Made by a program: the position numbers and the translations under genes | Assembly (NCBI RefSeq): GCF_009852415.1 | Contig: NZ_WOXS01000002.1 | Span: forward strand, 5,930,001-5,994,000 | Origin: Streptomyces sp. Tu 3180 | GTDB lineage: Bacteria; Actinomycetota; Actinomycetes; Streptomycetales; Streptomycetaceae | DNA: 64,000 nucleotides | Direction of reading: 5' to 3' | Shown here: one piece after another, positions 39,798-48,742 of the stretch | Layout: every line of letters begins with the position of its first letter | How positions within the stretch are numbered: the stretch's first letter is position 1 | Notes under the pieces: generated by a model | Seen by the model: only the letters and a program-made list of their open reading frames with translations | Database searches by the model: none | Told to the model about the DNA's origin: nothing

Positions 39798-40640
39798 ATG
39801 TCCGACGACGCGCAGACGCCGGGAGCGCGACGGAACCCGGAGCCCGCCGGGGACGCGGAGGGCGGTACGCCGCCCGGGAATCCGCACGCCCGCGGTGTGT
39901 GGCCGGCACCGGCCGACGGCGGGGCCGGGGACGCGGTGCCGCAGGCCGGTCCGCCGGTGGTGGAGCCGGACGCGCCGGCGACGGCGGACGTCCCCGACCC
40001 CTGGGCGCCTCCGGTCCACGGCACACCGGCCTTCGGCCGGGGAGCCGTCGGTCCCGGGGCCGGCGGTCCGGGCGAGACCCTCGCGGCCGGCGGCCCCCTT
40101 CCCTGGTCCTCCCCCTCCACCCCCTCCTCCCCTTCCGTCCACGACCAGCAGACGGTCGTCTCGTTCCCCGCGATGGGCACGCCCGCCCCGCCCGCCGCCC
40201 ACGGTTCTCCGGCCAACCCCTTCGCGCCCCCGGCCGCGGGCGAGCCGGTCCCGCCGCCGCCCATCGCCCCCGACGGCCCCGGCCGGGTCCCGTACGGCTA
40301 CCCGGGCGGGTACGGCCACCCGACCGCGCAGCCGCCCGGGTACGGCGCTGCCCCGGGACAGGCCTACCACGGCTGGACCGGCACGGCGCCGATGCCGAGC
40401 AACGGGCTGGGCGTGACCGGACTGGTGCTGGGGATCATCTCGGCCACCGTGTTCTGTCTGTGGCCGGTCGCCATCCTGCTGGGAGTGCTGGGCGTGATCT
40501 TCGGTGCGGTCGGCCGGAGCAAGGCCACCCGCGGCGAGGCCACCAACCCGGGCCAGGCGCTGGCCGGGATCATCTGCGGGGCGGCCGGCATCGTCCTGGG
40601 CATCGGCTTCGGCGTGCTCGTCCTCACCACGTCCCTCTAG
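39798..40640 (+). CDS. DUF4190 domain membrane protein with Pro-rich N terminus
   Basis: This 280-residue protein has a long disordered N-terminal part (about 1-190) rich in Pro, Gly and Ala, followed by two membrane helices: LGVTGLVLGIISATVFCLWP and AGIICGAAGIVLGIGFGVLV. The linker GAVGRSKATRGEATNPGQALA between them is typical of DUF4190. Its function is unknown; such proteins are widespread in actinobacteria. A TAGCAT -10 lies at 39761-39766. The ATG at 39798 has GAGGGGG upstream; ATG 39765 lies inside the promoter. Confidence 0.85.
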   Translation: MSDDAQTPGARRNPEPAGDAEGGTPPGNPHARGVWPAPADGGAGDAVPQAGPPVVEPDAPATADVPDPWAPPVHGTPAFGRGAVGPGAGGPGETLAAGGPLPWSSPSTPSSPSVHDQQTVVSFPAMGTPAPPAAHGSPANPFAPPAAGEPVPPPPIAPDGPGRVPYGYPGGYGHPTAQPPGYGAAPGQAYHGWTGTAPMPSNGLGVTGLVLGIISATVFCLWPVAILLGVLGVIFGAVGRSKATRGEATNPGQALAGIICGAAGIVLGIGFGVLVLTTSL

Positions 40641-40650
40641 CACCGTCGCG

Positions 40651-41316
40651 CTACTGGCCGGGGCGTCCCTCCGGCGCCTCCGTCCGCCGACCGGTGCCCC
40701 CGTCCGCCCGCAGCCGCGCCCGCGCCTCCATCAGCGCGAACCCCAGCAGGTTCGGCCCCCGCCACCGCTCCGGGTCGTACGCGCCCTCGTCCCGTGCCGC
40801 GAGGCCGATGCCCCACACCCGGTCCACCGGGCTCGCCTCGACCAGGACGCGCCCGCCCGTGCCGAGCAGGAAGTCCCGCAGGTCCGCGTGCGCCGCGAAC
40901 TTGTGGACGCTGCCCTCGACGACGACGCGGAACCGCTCCCGCCGCCATGTCGCCTCGTCGAAGCCCCGCACCAGCCGCCCCGCCTTCTTCGCCAGTGAGG
41001 GATGGTCCGCGGCCAGCACCCGCCGCTCCGCCTCCGCGTCCGCGAACAGCCGGGCCTTGGCCGCCATCATCCAGTGCTCGGCGGTCGCGTACCGCACGCC
41101 CTCCACCGTGAACGGCGACGGCCACCACTGGCTCAGACAGCTCGCCCCGATCCGGCCGTCGGGCAGCGGCCGGTGCCCCCAGAAATGCAGGTACTTGACC
41201 CTCTCCCCGGCCCGCACCGCCTCGATCAGCGCCTCCCTGGAGCCGATCGTCCCCGTCGTCCCGCCCACCGCCACCCCCGTGATCCCTTCCACGCACGCGA
41301 GTCTGGCACGCACCAC
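40651..41316 (-). CDS. NADAR family protein
   Basis: NADAR (YbiA-like) proteins are N-glycosidases. Known members remove damaged riboflavin intermediates or reverse ADP-ribosylation of guanine. This protein of about 221 residues has the family pattern LHFWGHRP...LSQWWPSPF, YATAEHWMMAAKA and the late GPNLLGFALMEAR. Three clustered GTG codons (41322, 41316, 41313) could start it; GAGG at 41322-41325 best fits 41316 or 41313. It is convergent with the DUF4190 gene (10-base gap) and divergent from the polyamine operon. No ADP-ribosyltransferase partner is visible nearby. Confidence 0.88.
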   Translation of the reverse strand: MVRARLACVEGITGVAVGGTTGTIGSREALIEAVRAGERVKYLHFWGHRPLPDGRIGASCLSQWWPSPFTVEGVRYATAEHWMMAAKARLFADAEAERRVLAADHPSLAKKAGRLVRGFDEATWRRERFRVVVEGSVHKFAAHADLRDFLLGTGGRVLVEASPVDRVWGIGLAARDEGAYDPERWRGPNLLGFALMEARARLRADGGTGRRTEAPEGRPGQ

Positions 41317-41387
41317 TGACACCTCGTCCTGCCTTTTCCGCAGCCACTCGACACCTGGTCGACAGATTCCGTCGCGTAACCAAAAGG

Positions 41388-41431
41388 CAACAACGGAATC
41401 ACTTGTTGGAGTCCCGTACCTCTGTCAGGAT
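41388..41431 (+). promoter_or_regulatory. Promoter and operator of polyamine operon
   Basis: An inverted repeat CAACAA-N9-TTGTTG (41388-41393 and 41403-41408) overlaps the -35 TTGTTG (41403-41408). A -10-like CAGGAT (41426-41431) follows after 17 bases. The operon start codon is 60 bases further. The repeat is a candidate repressor site. Confidence 0.55.
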
Positions 41432-41490
41432 CGGCACTCAAATCGAGCTGGAGCCACGCCGCCCCCCTCGGGGACACGGAGGAGCGCGAC

Positions 41491-43026
41491 ATGCACAACC
41501 CGGGCAACGCCACCCCGGAACGATTCCCCGCCCAGGACCGCTTCGCGGACGGGGCGCAGTTCATCGCGGGACGTGTGACGAGGGGAACCTCGGGCCGTAC
41601 CCACACGGTCGTCGACCCGGCCACCGGCGAAGGCGTCCACACCTACGAACTCGCCGGCACCGACGACGTGGACGCGGCCGTCGCCGCGGCCCGCGAGGCG
41701 TTCCCGGCCTGGGCGGGCGCCACCCCGGGCGAGCGCTCCGACGCCCTGCACCGGTTCGCCGCCGTCGTCGCCGAGCGCGCCGAGGACTTCGCGCGGGCCG
41801 AGTCCCTGCAGTGCGGCAAGCCGCTGAAGCTGAGCCGCGAGTTCGACGTGCCGGGCACGGTCGACAACATCGCCTTCTTCGCCGGCGCCGCCCGCCACCT
41901 GACGGGCCGGTCGGCCGGCGAGTACTCCGGCGACCACACCTCCTACGTCCGTCGCGAGCCGATCGGCGTCGTCGGCTCCGTCGCCCCCTGGAACTACCCG
42001 CTCCAGATGGCCGCCTGGAAGATCCTCCCGGCGGTCGCCGCGGGCAACACCGTCGTCCTCAAGCCCGCCGAGCTCACCCCGCTCACCTCTCTCCTCTTCG
42101 CGCAGGCCGCCGTCGACGCCGGGATCCCGGACGGCGTGATCAACGTCGTCACCGGCACCGGAAAGACGGCCGGCGAGCACCTCGTCGGCCACCCCGACGT
42201 GGCCATGACCTCCTTCACCGGCTCCACCGCCGTGGGCAGGCGGGTGGCCGAGATCGCCACCGCCACCGTCAAGCGCCTCCACCTGGAGCTCGGCGGCAAG
42301 GCGCCCTTCGTCGTCTTCGACGACGCCGACCTCGACGCCGCCGTCAACGGCGCGGTCGCGGGCGCGCTGATCAACACCGGGCAGGACTGCACGGCCGCCA
42401 CGCGCGCGTACGTGCAGCGTCCGCTTTACGAGGCGTTCGTCGAGCGCACGGCCGCCCTGATGGAGACGGTGCGGCTCGGCGACCCCTTCGCCCCCGGCAC
42501 CGACCTCGGCCCGCTGGTCTCGCACGCCCAGCGCGACCGGGTGGCCGGCTTCGTCGACCGGGCGCGTGCCTACGCGCGCGTGGTGACCGGCGGCGAGGCC
42601 CCGCAGGGGGAGCTGAAGGACGGCGCGTACTACCGCCCCACCCTCGTCGCCGACGCGCCGCAGGACAGCGAGGTCGTGCAGTCCGAGATCTTCGGGCCGG
42701 TGCTGGTGGTCCTGCCCTTCGGCACCGACGACGAGGGCATCGCGCTGGCCAACGACACCCCGTACGGGCTCGCCGCCTCCGCGTGGAGCCGGGACGTGTA
42801 CCGCACGGGCCGCGCCACGCGCGAGATCAAGGCGGGGTGCGTGTGGATCAACGACCACATCCCGATCATCAGCGAGATGCCGCACGGCGGCTACAAGGCG
42901 TCCGGCTTCGGCAAGGACATGTCCGCATACTCGTTCGAGGAATACACGCAGATCAAGCACGTCATGTTCGACAACACCGCGGTGGTCCGCAAGGACTGGC
43001 ACCGCACCGTCTTCGGGGACCGATAG
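41491..43026 (+). CDS. Gamma-aminobutyraldehyde dehydrogenase-like ALDH (2)
   Basis: A second aldehyde dehydrogenase, 511 residues, with a slightly longer N terminus than the first. The active site is complete: Asn168 in APWNYP, Glu266 in LELGGK and Cys300 in NTGQDC. Sequences such as DPATGEGVHTYELAGTDDVD and GQDCTAATR again suit aminobutyraldehyde or a similar amino-aldehyde. It starts an operon with potDABC and a PuuB-like oxidoreductase, which links it to amines taken up by that importer. ATG 41491 has GGAGGAGCG upstream. Confidence 0.9.
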   Translation: MHNPGNATPERFPAQDRFADGAQFIAGRVTRGTSGRTHTVVDPATGEGVHTYELAGTDDVDAAVAAAREAFPAWAGATPGERSDALHRFAAVVAERAEDFARAESLQCGKPLKLSREFDVPGTVDNIAFFAGAARHLTGRSAGEYSGDHTSYVRREPIGVVGSVAPWNYPLQMAAWKILPAVAAGNTVVLKPAELTPLTSLLFAQAAVDAGIPDGVINVVTGTGKTAGEHLVGHPDVAMTSFTGSTAVGRRVAEIATATVKRLHLELGGKAPFVVFDDADLDAAVNGAVAGALINTGQDCTAATRAYVQRPLYEAFVERTAALMETVRLGDPFAPGTDLGPLVSHAQRDRVAGFVDRARAYARVVTGGEAPQGELKDGAYYRPTLVADAPQDSEVVQSEIFGPVLVVLPFGTDDEGIALANDTPYGLAASAWSRDVYRTGRATREIKAGCVWINDHIPIISEMPHGGYKASGFGKDMSAYSFEEYTQIKHVMFDNTAVVRKDWHRTVFGDR

Positions 43027-43076
43027 CAGCCAGGCCGCCTGACCCGCGGCCGACCTCCCGAAAGGGCACCACGCGC

Positions 43077-44324
43077 ATGGAGCAGTACGAGCCCGACCGC
43101 CTCTCCGCGGCCCAACTGGCCGCCGTGCGGCGCAGTTTCCGCAGCGGCAGGGCGGCGCTGACCCGCCGTTCCCTGCTGCGCGCCTCCGCGGGCGGGGCGC
43201 TCGCGGCCGGCGGATTCGGCGCGCTGAGCGGCTGCGGCATCCCCGCGGCCGGCAACACCCGGGGCGGCGTCCCGGCGGAGGACCACTCGAAGAAGGAGAA
43301 GACCGTCAGCTTCTCCAACTGGACCGAGTACATGGACGTCGACGAGAGCGGGCGCAGGCACCCCACCCTGGAGGCGTTCACCGAACGCACCGGCATCACG
43401 GTCAAGTACACCGAGGACATCAACGACAACACCGAGTTCTTCGGCAAGATCAAGCCGCAGCTCGCCGCCGGCCAGGACACCGGCCGCGACATCATCGTCC
43501 TCACCGACTGGCTGGCCGCCCGGCTGATCCGCCTGGGCTGGGTGCAGAAGCTGGACCCGGCCAACCTGCCGAACGCCTTCACCAACCTCTCCGCCCAGTT
43601 CCGCAACCCCGACTGGGACCCGGGCCGCGCCTACTCCTACCCCTGGCAGGGCATCTCCACCGTCATCGCCTACAACAAGAAGGCGCTCGACGGCGTCGAG
43701 GTGCGGACCCTCTCCGACCTGCTGGACAACCCGAAGCTCAAGGGCCGCGTCGGTCTGCTCACCGAGATGCGCGACACCGTCGGCATGACCCTGCTCGACA
43801 TGGACAAGGACCCGGCGAAGTTCGCCGCCGACGACTACGACGCGGCGGTCGCCCGCCTGCAGAGGGCCGTCGACAAGGGGCAGGTCCGCCGCTTCACCGG
43901 CAACGACTACACCGCCGACCTCGCCAAGGGCGACTTCGCCGCCTGTCTCGCCTGGGCCGGGGACGTCGTCCAGCTCAAGGCGGACAACCCGGACATCGAC
44001 TTCCTGATCCCCGACAGCGGCTACATGACGTCCAGCGACGCCATGCTGATCCCCAACAAGGCCCGCCACAAGACGAACGCCGAGCGGCTGATCGACTACT
44101 ACTTCGAGCCGAAACCGGCCGCCGAGCTCGCCGCCTACATCAACTTCGTCTGTCCCGTCGACGGAGTGAAGGACGAGCTCGCGAAGATCGACGAGGACGC
44201 GGCGAACAACCCGCTGATCCTGCCCGACAAGGCCATGCAGGCCAAGTCCCGTGCCTTCCGCTCCCTGAGCTCCAAGGAAGAGACGGAATTCGAAGAGAAG
44301 TTCGCGAAGCTCACTGGGGCGTGA
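43077..44324 (+). CDS. potD: Polyamine ABC transporter substrate-binding lipoprotein
   Basis: This 415-residue binding protein captures spermidine/putrescine-type amines. The precursor has a twin-arginine motif (LTRRSLLR, Arg30-Arg31) and a lipobox LSGC with Cys53, so it is probably exported folded by Tat and lipid-anchored. The mature part has the PotD features: VSFSNWTEYMD, FTERTGITVKYTEDINDN and the late SSDAMLIPNKA. AAAGGG precedes the ATG at 43077. The four genes that follow complete the system. Substrate choice among putrescine, spermidine and cadaverine is not settled. Confidence 0.92.
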   Translation: MEQYEPDRLSAAQLAAVRRSFRSGRAALTRRSLLRASAGGALAAGGFGALSGCGIPAAGNTRGGVPAEDHSKKEKTVSFSNWTEYMDVDESGRRHPTLEAFTERTGITVKYTEDINDNTEFFGKIKPQLAAGQDTGRDIIVLTDWLAARLIRLGWVQKLDPANLPNAFTNLSAQFRNPDWDPGRAYSYPWQGISTVIAYNKKALDGVEVRTLSDLLDNPKLKGRVGLLTEMRDTVGMTLLDMDKDPAKFAADDYDAAVARLQRAVDKGQVRRFTGNDYTADLAKGDFAACLAWAGDVVQLKADNPDIDFLIPDSGYMTSSDAMLIPNKARHKTNAERLIDYYFEPKPAAELAAYINFVCPVDGVKDELAKIDEDAANNPLILPDKAMQAKSRAFRSLSSKEETEFEEKFAKLTGA

Positions 44325-44328
44325 CGAG

Positions 44329-45504
44329 ATGAAGACGACCAAAGACACCACCACGGCCGGCAACGGCGGCGGGGACGTCCGCCTCACCGGGATCAGCAAG
44401 ACGTACGGCTCCTTCACCGCCGTGCACCCCCTCGACCTGACCGTGCCGGAGGGCTCCTTCTTCGCCCTGCTCGGCGCCTCCGGCTGCGGCAAGACCACCA
44501 CCCTGCGGATGATCGCCGGCCTGGAGGAGCCCACCGCGGGCACCGTCCACCTCGGCGACCAGGACGTCACCGCGCTGCCGCCGTACAAGCGGCCGGTGAA
44601 CACGGTCTTCCAGTCCTACGCCCTCTTCCCGCACCTCGACATCTTCGAGAACGTCGCCTTCGGTCTGCGCCGGCGCGGCATCAAGAGCGTGAAGAAGCAG
44701 GTCGAGGAGATGCTGGAGCTGGTCCAGCTCGGCGAGCAGGCCCGCAAGAAGCCGCACCAGCTCTCCGGCGGCCAGCAGCAGCGCGTCGCGGTGGCCCGCG
44801 CGCTCATCAACCACCCCAGGGTGCTGCTGCTCGACGAGCCGCTCGGCGCCCTCGACCTGAAGCTGCGCCGCCAGATGCAGCTGGAGCTCAAGCGCATCCA
44901 GACCGAGGTCGGCATCACCTTCGTGCACGTCACGCACGACCAGGAGGAGGCCATGACCATGGCCGACACGGTCGCCGTGATGAACGCCGGCCGGGTCGAG
45001 CAGCTCGGCTCGCCCACCGACCTGTACGAGAACCCGCGCACCACCTTCGTCGCCAACTTCCTCGGCACCTCCAACTTCATCGAGGCCGAGGTCGACACCA
45101 GGTCCGGCGACGAGATCGTCCTCAAGGCGGGCGGCGGCAAGCTGGTCCTGCCCGAGGCCCGCAACAGCGCCCCCGTGACGACCGGCGGCAAGGTGCTGGT
45201 CGGCGTGCGCCCGGAGAAGATCTCCCTCACCCACGCCGACGACGCCGGCGGGATACCCGAGGGCCGCAACCGGATCACCGGCCGCATCACCGGCGCCGGC
45301 TTCATCGGCGTCTCCACGCAGTTCGTCGTCGACAGCCCGGTCTGCTCCGACTTCGAGGTCTACGCCCAGAACATCGACCGCGACGCCCGGCTGGTGCCCG
45401 GCGCCGAGGTGGTCCTGCACTGGAACCCGGCGCACACCTTCGGCCTGGACGCGGCCCAGGACATCGACGCCGGGGTGGAGACCGTCGAGGAGGAGGTCGC
45501 CTGA
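44329..45504 (+). CDS. potA: Polyamine ABC transporter ATP-binding protein
   Basis: This 391-residue ATPase drives the polyamine importer. It has Walker A GASGCGKTT, the signature LSGGQQQRVAVARA, Walker B VLLLDEPLGALD and the switch histidine HVTHDQEEAM. A C-terminal TOBE domain (about 280-380) is typical of PotA and related importers. The ATG is 4 bases after the potD stop codon, and its own stop overlaps the potB ATG, so translation is coupled. Confidence 0.95.
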   Translation: MKTTKDTTTAGNGGGDVRLTGISKTYGSFTAVHPLDLTVPEGSFFALLGASGCGKTTTLRMIAGLEEPTAGTVHLGDQDVTALPPYKRPVNTVFQSYALFPHLDIFENVAFGLRRRGIKSVKKQVEEMLELVQLGEQARKKPHQLSGGQQQRVAVARALINHPRVLLLDEPLGALDLKLRRQMQLELKRIQTEVGITFVHVTHDQEEAMTMADTVAVMNAGRVEQLGSPTDLYENPRTTFVANFLGTSNFIEAEVDTRSGDEIVLKAGGGKLVLPEARNSAPVTTGGKVLVGVRPEKISLTHADDAGGIPEGRNRITGRITGAGFIGVSTQFVVDSPVCSDFEVYAQNIDRDARLVPGAEVVLHWNPAHTFGLDAAQDIDAGVETVEEEVA

Positions 45505-46427
45505 TGGCCACGGTCACCGAGGCGCCACCCCTGGCGCCCGCCCCGGAGGGGAAACCGCCGCGCAGACGCGGCCGCTGGACGCCGTACCTGCTCCTGCTGC
45601 CCGGTCTGCTGTGGCTGGTGGTGTTCTTCGCGCTGCCGGTGATCTACCAGGCCTCCACGTCCGTGCAGACGGGCTCCCTGGAGGAGGGCTACGAGGTCAC
45701 CTGGCACTTCGCCACCTACTGGGACGCGCTGTCCGAGTACTGGCCGCAGTTCGTCCGCTCGGTCCTCTACGCCGCCTCCGCGACGGTGCTGTGCCTGCTG
45801 CTCGGCTACCCGCTGGCCTACCTGATCGCCTTCCGGGCGGGACGCTGGCGGAACCTGATCATGATCCTGGTGATCGCGCCGTTCTTCACCAGCTTCCTGA
45901 TCCGCACGCTGGCCTGGAAGACGATCCTCGCCGACGGCGGACCGGTGGTCGGCGCCCTGGACGCCCTGCACGTCCTGGACGTCACGGCCTGGCTCGGCTG
46001 GACCGCCGGCGACCGGGTGCTCGCCACCCCGCTCGCGGTGGTCTGCGGCCTGACGTACAACTTCCTGCCGTTCATGGTCCTGCCGCTCTACACCTCGCTG
46101 GAGCGCATCGACCCCCGGCTGCACGAGGCGGCGAACGACCTGTACGCCAGGCCGTCGACGACCTTCCGCAAGGTCACCTTCCCGCTGTCGATGCCGGGCG
46201 TGGTCTCCGGCACGCTGCTGACCTTCATCCCCGCCACCGGCGACTACGTCAACGCGGACCTGCTCGGCTCCACCGACACCCGCATGGTCGGCAACGTGAT
46301 CCAGTCGCAGTTCCTGCGGATCCTCGACTACCCGACGGCCGCGGCGCTCTCGTTCATCCTGATGGCCGCCATCCTCATCATGGTCACGCTCTACATCCGC
46401 AAGTCCGGGACGGAGGACCTGGTTTAA
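45504..46427 (+). CDS. potB: Polyamine ABC transporter permease PotB
   Basis: This 307-residue permease has six or so membrane helices and an EAA loop (LHEAANDLYARPSTTFRKVTFP), where it docks on PotA. The first helix is TPYLLLLPGLLWLVVFFALPV. It matches PotB-type permeases with the conserved LIRTLAWKTIL segment. The ATG overlaps the potA stop. PotC follows directly with no gap. Confidence 0.94.
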   Translation: MATVTEAPPLAPAPEGKPPRRRGRWTPYLLLLPGLLWLVVFFALPVIYQASTSVQTGSLEEGYEVTWHFATYWDALSEYWPQFVRSVLYAASATVLCLLLGYPLAYLIAFRAGRWRNLIMILVIAPFFTSFLIRTLAWKTILADGGPVVGALDALHVLDVTAWLGWTAGDRVLATPLAVVCGLTYNFLPFMVLPLYTSLERIDPRLHEAANDLYARPSTTFRKVTFPLSMPGVVSGTLLTFIPATGDYVNADLLGSTDTRMVGNVIQSQFLRILDYPTAAALSFILMAAILIMVTLYIRKSGTEDLV

Positions 46428-47228
46428 ATGGCCTTCGTCAACTGGCTCAAGCGCCATCTCGTCGTCATCGCGGGACTGCTGACCCTCGGGTACCTCCTCC
46501 TGCCGAACGTCGTCGTCACCGTGTTCTCCTTCAACAACCCGAAGGGGCGCTTCAACTACGAGTGGCAGGAGTTCTCCACCGAGGCGTGGCGGGATCCCTG
46601 CGGGGTCTCCGGGCTGTGCGGCTCGCTGACGCTCAGCCTCCAGATCGCGCTGTGGGCGATGCTCGGCGCCACCCTGCTCGGCACGATGATCGCCTTCGCG
46701 CTGGTCCGCTACCGCTTCCGCGCCCGCTCCGCCGTGAACTCGCTGATCTTCCTGCCGATGGCGATGCCCGAGGTGGTCATGGCGGCCTCGCTGCTCACCC
46801 TGTTCCTCAACATGGGCGCGCAGCTCGGCTTCTGGACGATCCTGATCGCCCACATCATGTTCTGCCTCAGCTTCGTCGTGGTCGCCGTGAAGGCGCGCGT
46901 GATGTCGATGGACCCGAGGCTGGAGCAGGCCGCGCAGGACCTCTACGCCGGCCCGTTCCAGACGTTCGTCCGGGTCACGCTGCCGATCGCCGCCCCCGGG
47001 ATCGCGGCGGGCGCGCTGCTCGCCTTCGCGCTCTCCTTCGACGATTTCATCATCACCAACTTCAACGCCGGCTCGACCGTCACCTTCCCGATGTTCGTCT
47101 GGGGTTCCGCGCAGCGCGGAACCCCCGTGCAGATCAACGTCATCGGTACGGCCATGTTCGTCATCGCCGTTCTCCTGGTGCTGGTCTCCATGGCCGTCGG
47201 CAGGCGCCGCAACCGGCAGAAGGCATAG
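46428..47228 (+). CDS. potC: Polyamine ABC transporter permease PotC
   Basis: The second permease has 266 residues, about six helices and an EAA loop (LEQAAQDLYAGPFQTFVRVTLP). The sequences FSFNNPKGRFNYEWQEFS and DDFIITNFNAGSTVTFPMFVWG are typical of PotC. Its ATG directly follows the potB TAA. It is separated from the PuuB-like gene by 36 bases. Confidence 0.94.
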   Translation: MAFVNWLKRHLVVIAGLLTLGYLLLPNVVVTVFSFNNPKGRFNYEWQEFSTEAWRDPCGVSGLCGSLTLSLQIALWAMLGATLLGTMIAFALVRYRFRARSAVNSLIFLPMAMPEVVMAASLLTLFLNMGAQLGFWTILIAHIMFCLSFVVVAVKARVMSMDPRLEQAAQDLYAGPFQTFVRVTLPIAAPGIAAGALLAFALSFDDFIITNFNAGSTVTFPMFVWGSAQRGTPVQINVIGTAMFVIAVLLVLVSMAVGRRRNRQKA

Positions 47229-47264
47229 AAAACGGACCGCAGTCCCCCGTAGGGAGTTGAAATC

Positions 47265-48683
47265 ATGGCCCCGAGCGCCATGAGCCGCTGGACGAAATCC
47301 CTCTCCGAAGCCCGGCCGGTGTCCTACTGGCTGGACGACCCCGGCAGGCCCGGCCCCGAACCCGCCCTCACCGGCCCCGAGACCTGCGACCTGCTGGTCG
47401 TCGGCGGCGGCTACAGCGGGCTGTGGACCGCGCTGACCGCGAAGGAACGCGACCCCGGGCGGGACGTGGTGCTGGTGGAGGGCCGCGAGGTGGGCTGGGC
47501 CGCCTCGGGCCGCAACGGCGGGTTCTGCGCCGCCTCCCTCACCCACGGCCTGCCCAACGGACTCAGCCGCTGGCCGGAGGAGATCCACAAGCTCCAGGAG
47601 CTGGGCGCCCGCAACCTCGACGCCATCGAGGAGGCGGTCGCCCGCCACTCCATCGACTGCGACTTCGAACGCACCGGCGAGATCGACGTCGCCACCGAGC
47701 CGTACCAGGCCCGGGAACTCAGGGACTGGTACGAGGAGATCCGCGCCAGGGGCCTCGCCGACGGCATCGAGTACCTGGACGCCGGGGCCGTACGGGAACA
47801 GGTGGACTCCCCGACCTTCCGGGCGGGCCTGTACGACCGCCGGGGCGTGGCGATGCTCCACCCGGCCAGACTCGCCTGGGGCCTGAAGCGGGCCTGCCGC
47901 GAACTCGGGGTGCGCGTGTACGAGCACACCCCCGCCCTCACCCTGAAGCCGTACGGCGCCGGCATGGCCGTGCGCACCCCGTACGGACGGGTCCGCGCCC
48001 GCGCGGTCGCCCTCGGCACCAACGTCTTCCCCAGCCTGGTCAGACGGGTCCGCCCCTACACCGTCCCGGTCTACGACTACGCCCTGATGACCGAACCGCT
48101 GACGGCCGGGCAGCTGGCGTCGATCGGCTGGCGGAACCGCCAGGGCCTCGGGGACAGCGCCAACCAGTTCCACTACTTCCGGCTCTCCGCCGACCACCGC
48201 ATCCTGTGGGGCGGCTACGACGCCGTCTATCCGTACGGCGGCCGGGTGCGCGCGGAGTACGACGACCGGCCGGAGACCTACGCCAAGCTCGCCGGGCACT
48301 TCTTCACCTGCTTCCCGCAGCTGGAGGGCGTGCGCTTCACCCACGCCTGGGGCGGCGCGATCGACACCTGCTCCCGCTTCTCGGCGTTCTTCGGCACGGC
48401 GCACGCGGGGAAGGTGGCGTACGCGGCGGGCTACACGGGGCTCGGCGTGGGCGCCACCCGCTTCGGCGCCGAGGTGATGCTGGACCTGCTGGCGGGGGAG
48501 CGGACCGAGCGCACGGAGCTGGAGATGGTCCGCACGAAGCCGCTGCCGTTCCCGCCGGAGCCCTTCGCCTGGACCGGGATCGCCCTCACCAAGTGGTCAC
48601 TGGCCCGCGCCGACGCGCACGGCGGGCGCCGCAACCTGTGGCTGCGGACGATGGACCGGCTGGGCCTCGGCTTCGACAGCTGA
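47265..48683 (+). CDS. FAD-dependent amine oxidoreductase, PuuB-like
   Basis: This 472-residue DAO-type flavoprotein starts with a dinucleotide-binding motif, VVGGGYSGLWTA (GGGYSG at 47-52), and has the family segment SGRNGGFCAASLTHGL. It is close to gamma-glutamylputrescine oxidoreductase (PuuB), which oxidises gamma-glutamylputrescine to the aldehyde. As last gene of the polyamine operon it would supply the aldehyde for the dehydrogenase at 41491. Streptomyces are known to gamma-glutamylate polyamines through GlnA-like enzymes, none of which lies here. A hairpin at 48694-48713 ends the operon. Confidence 0.88.
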   Translation: MAPSAMSRWTKSLSEARPVSYWLDDPGRPGPEPALTGPETCDLLVVGGGYSGLWTALTAKERDPGRDVVLVEGREVGWAASGRNGGFCAASLTHGLPNGLSRWPEEIHKLQELGARNLDAIEEAVARHSIDCDFERTGEIDVATEPYQARELRDWYEEIRARGLADGIEYLDAGAVREQVDSPTFRAGLYDRRGVAMLHPARLAWGLKRACRELGVRVYEHTPALTLKPYGAGMAVRTPYGRVRARAVALGTNVFPSLVRRVRPYTVPVYDYALMTEPLTAGQLASIGWRNRQGLGDSANQFHYFRLSADHRILWGGYDAVYPYGGRVRAEYDDRPETYAKLAGHFFTCFPQLEGVRFTHAWGGAIDTCSRFSAFFGTAHAGKVAYAAGYTGLGVGATRFGAEVMLDLLAGERTERTELEMVRTKPLPFPPEPFAWTGIALTKWSLARADAHGGRRNLWLRTMDRLGLGFDS

Positions 48684-48693
48684 GGGAAGCGGA

Positions 48694-48713
48694 CGGCGGG
48701 ACCCGTCCCGCCG
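48694..48713. terminator. Terminator after polyamine operon
   Basis: CGGCGGGAC (48694-48702) and GTCCCGCCG (48705-48713) form a 9-pair stem with a two-base gap. It lies between convergent genes and may serve both. Confidence 0.65.
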
Positions 48714-48742
48714 CGGCGGGAACCCGTCCGGCACCGCGGCTC

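Noticed and set aside
40651..41316. Toxin-antitoxin (DarTG-like) system
   Set aside because: The NADAR protein has no adjacent ADP-ribosyltransferase, and the neighbours are a DUF4190 protein and a polyamine operon.
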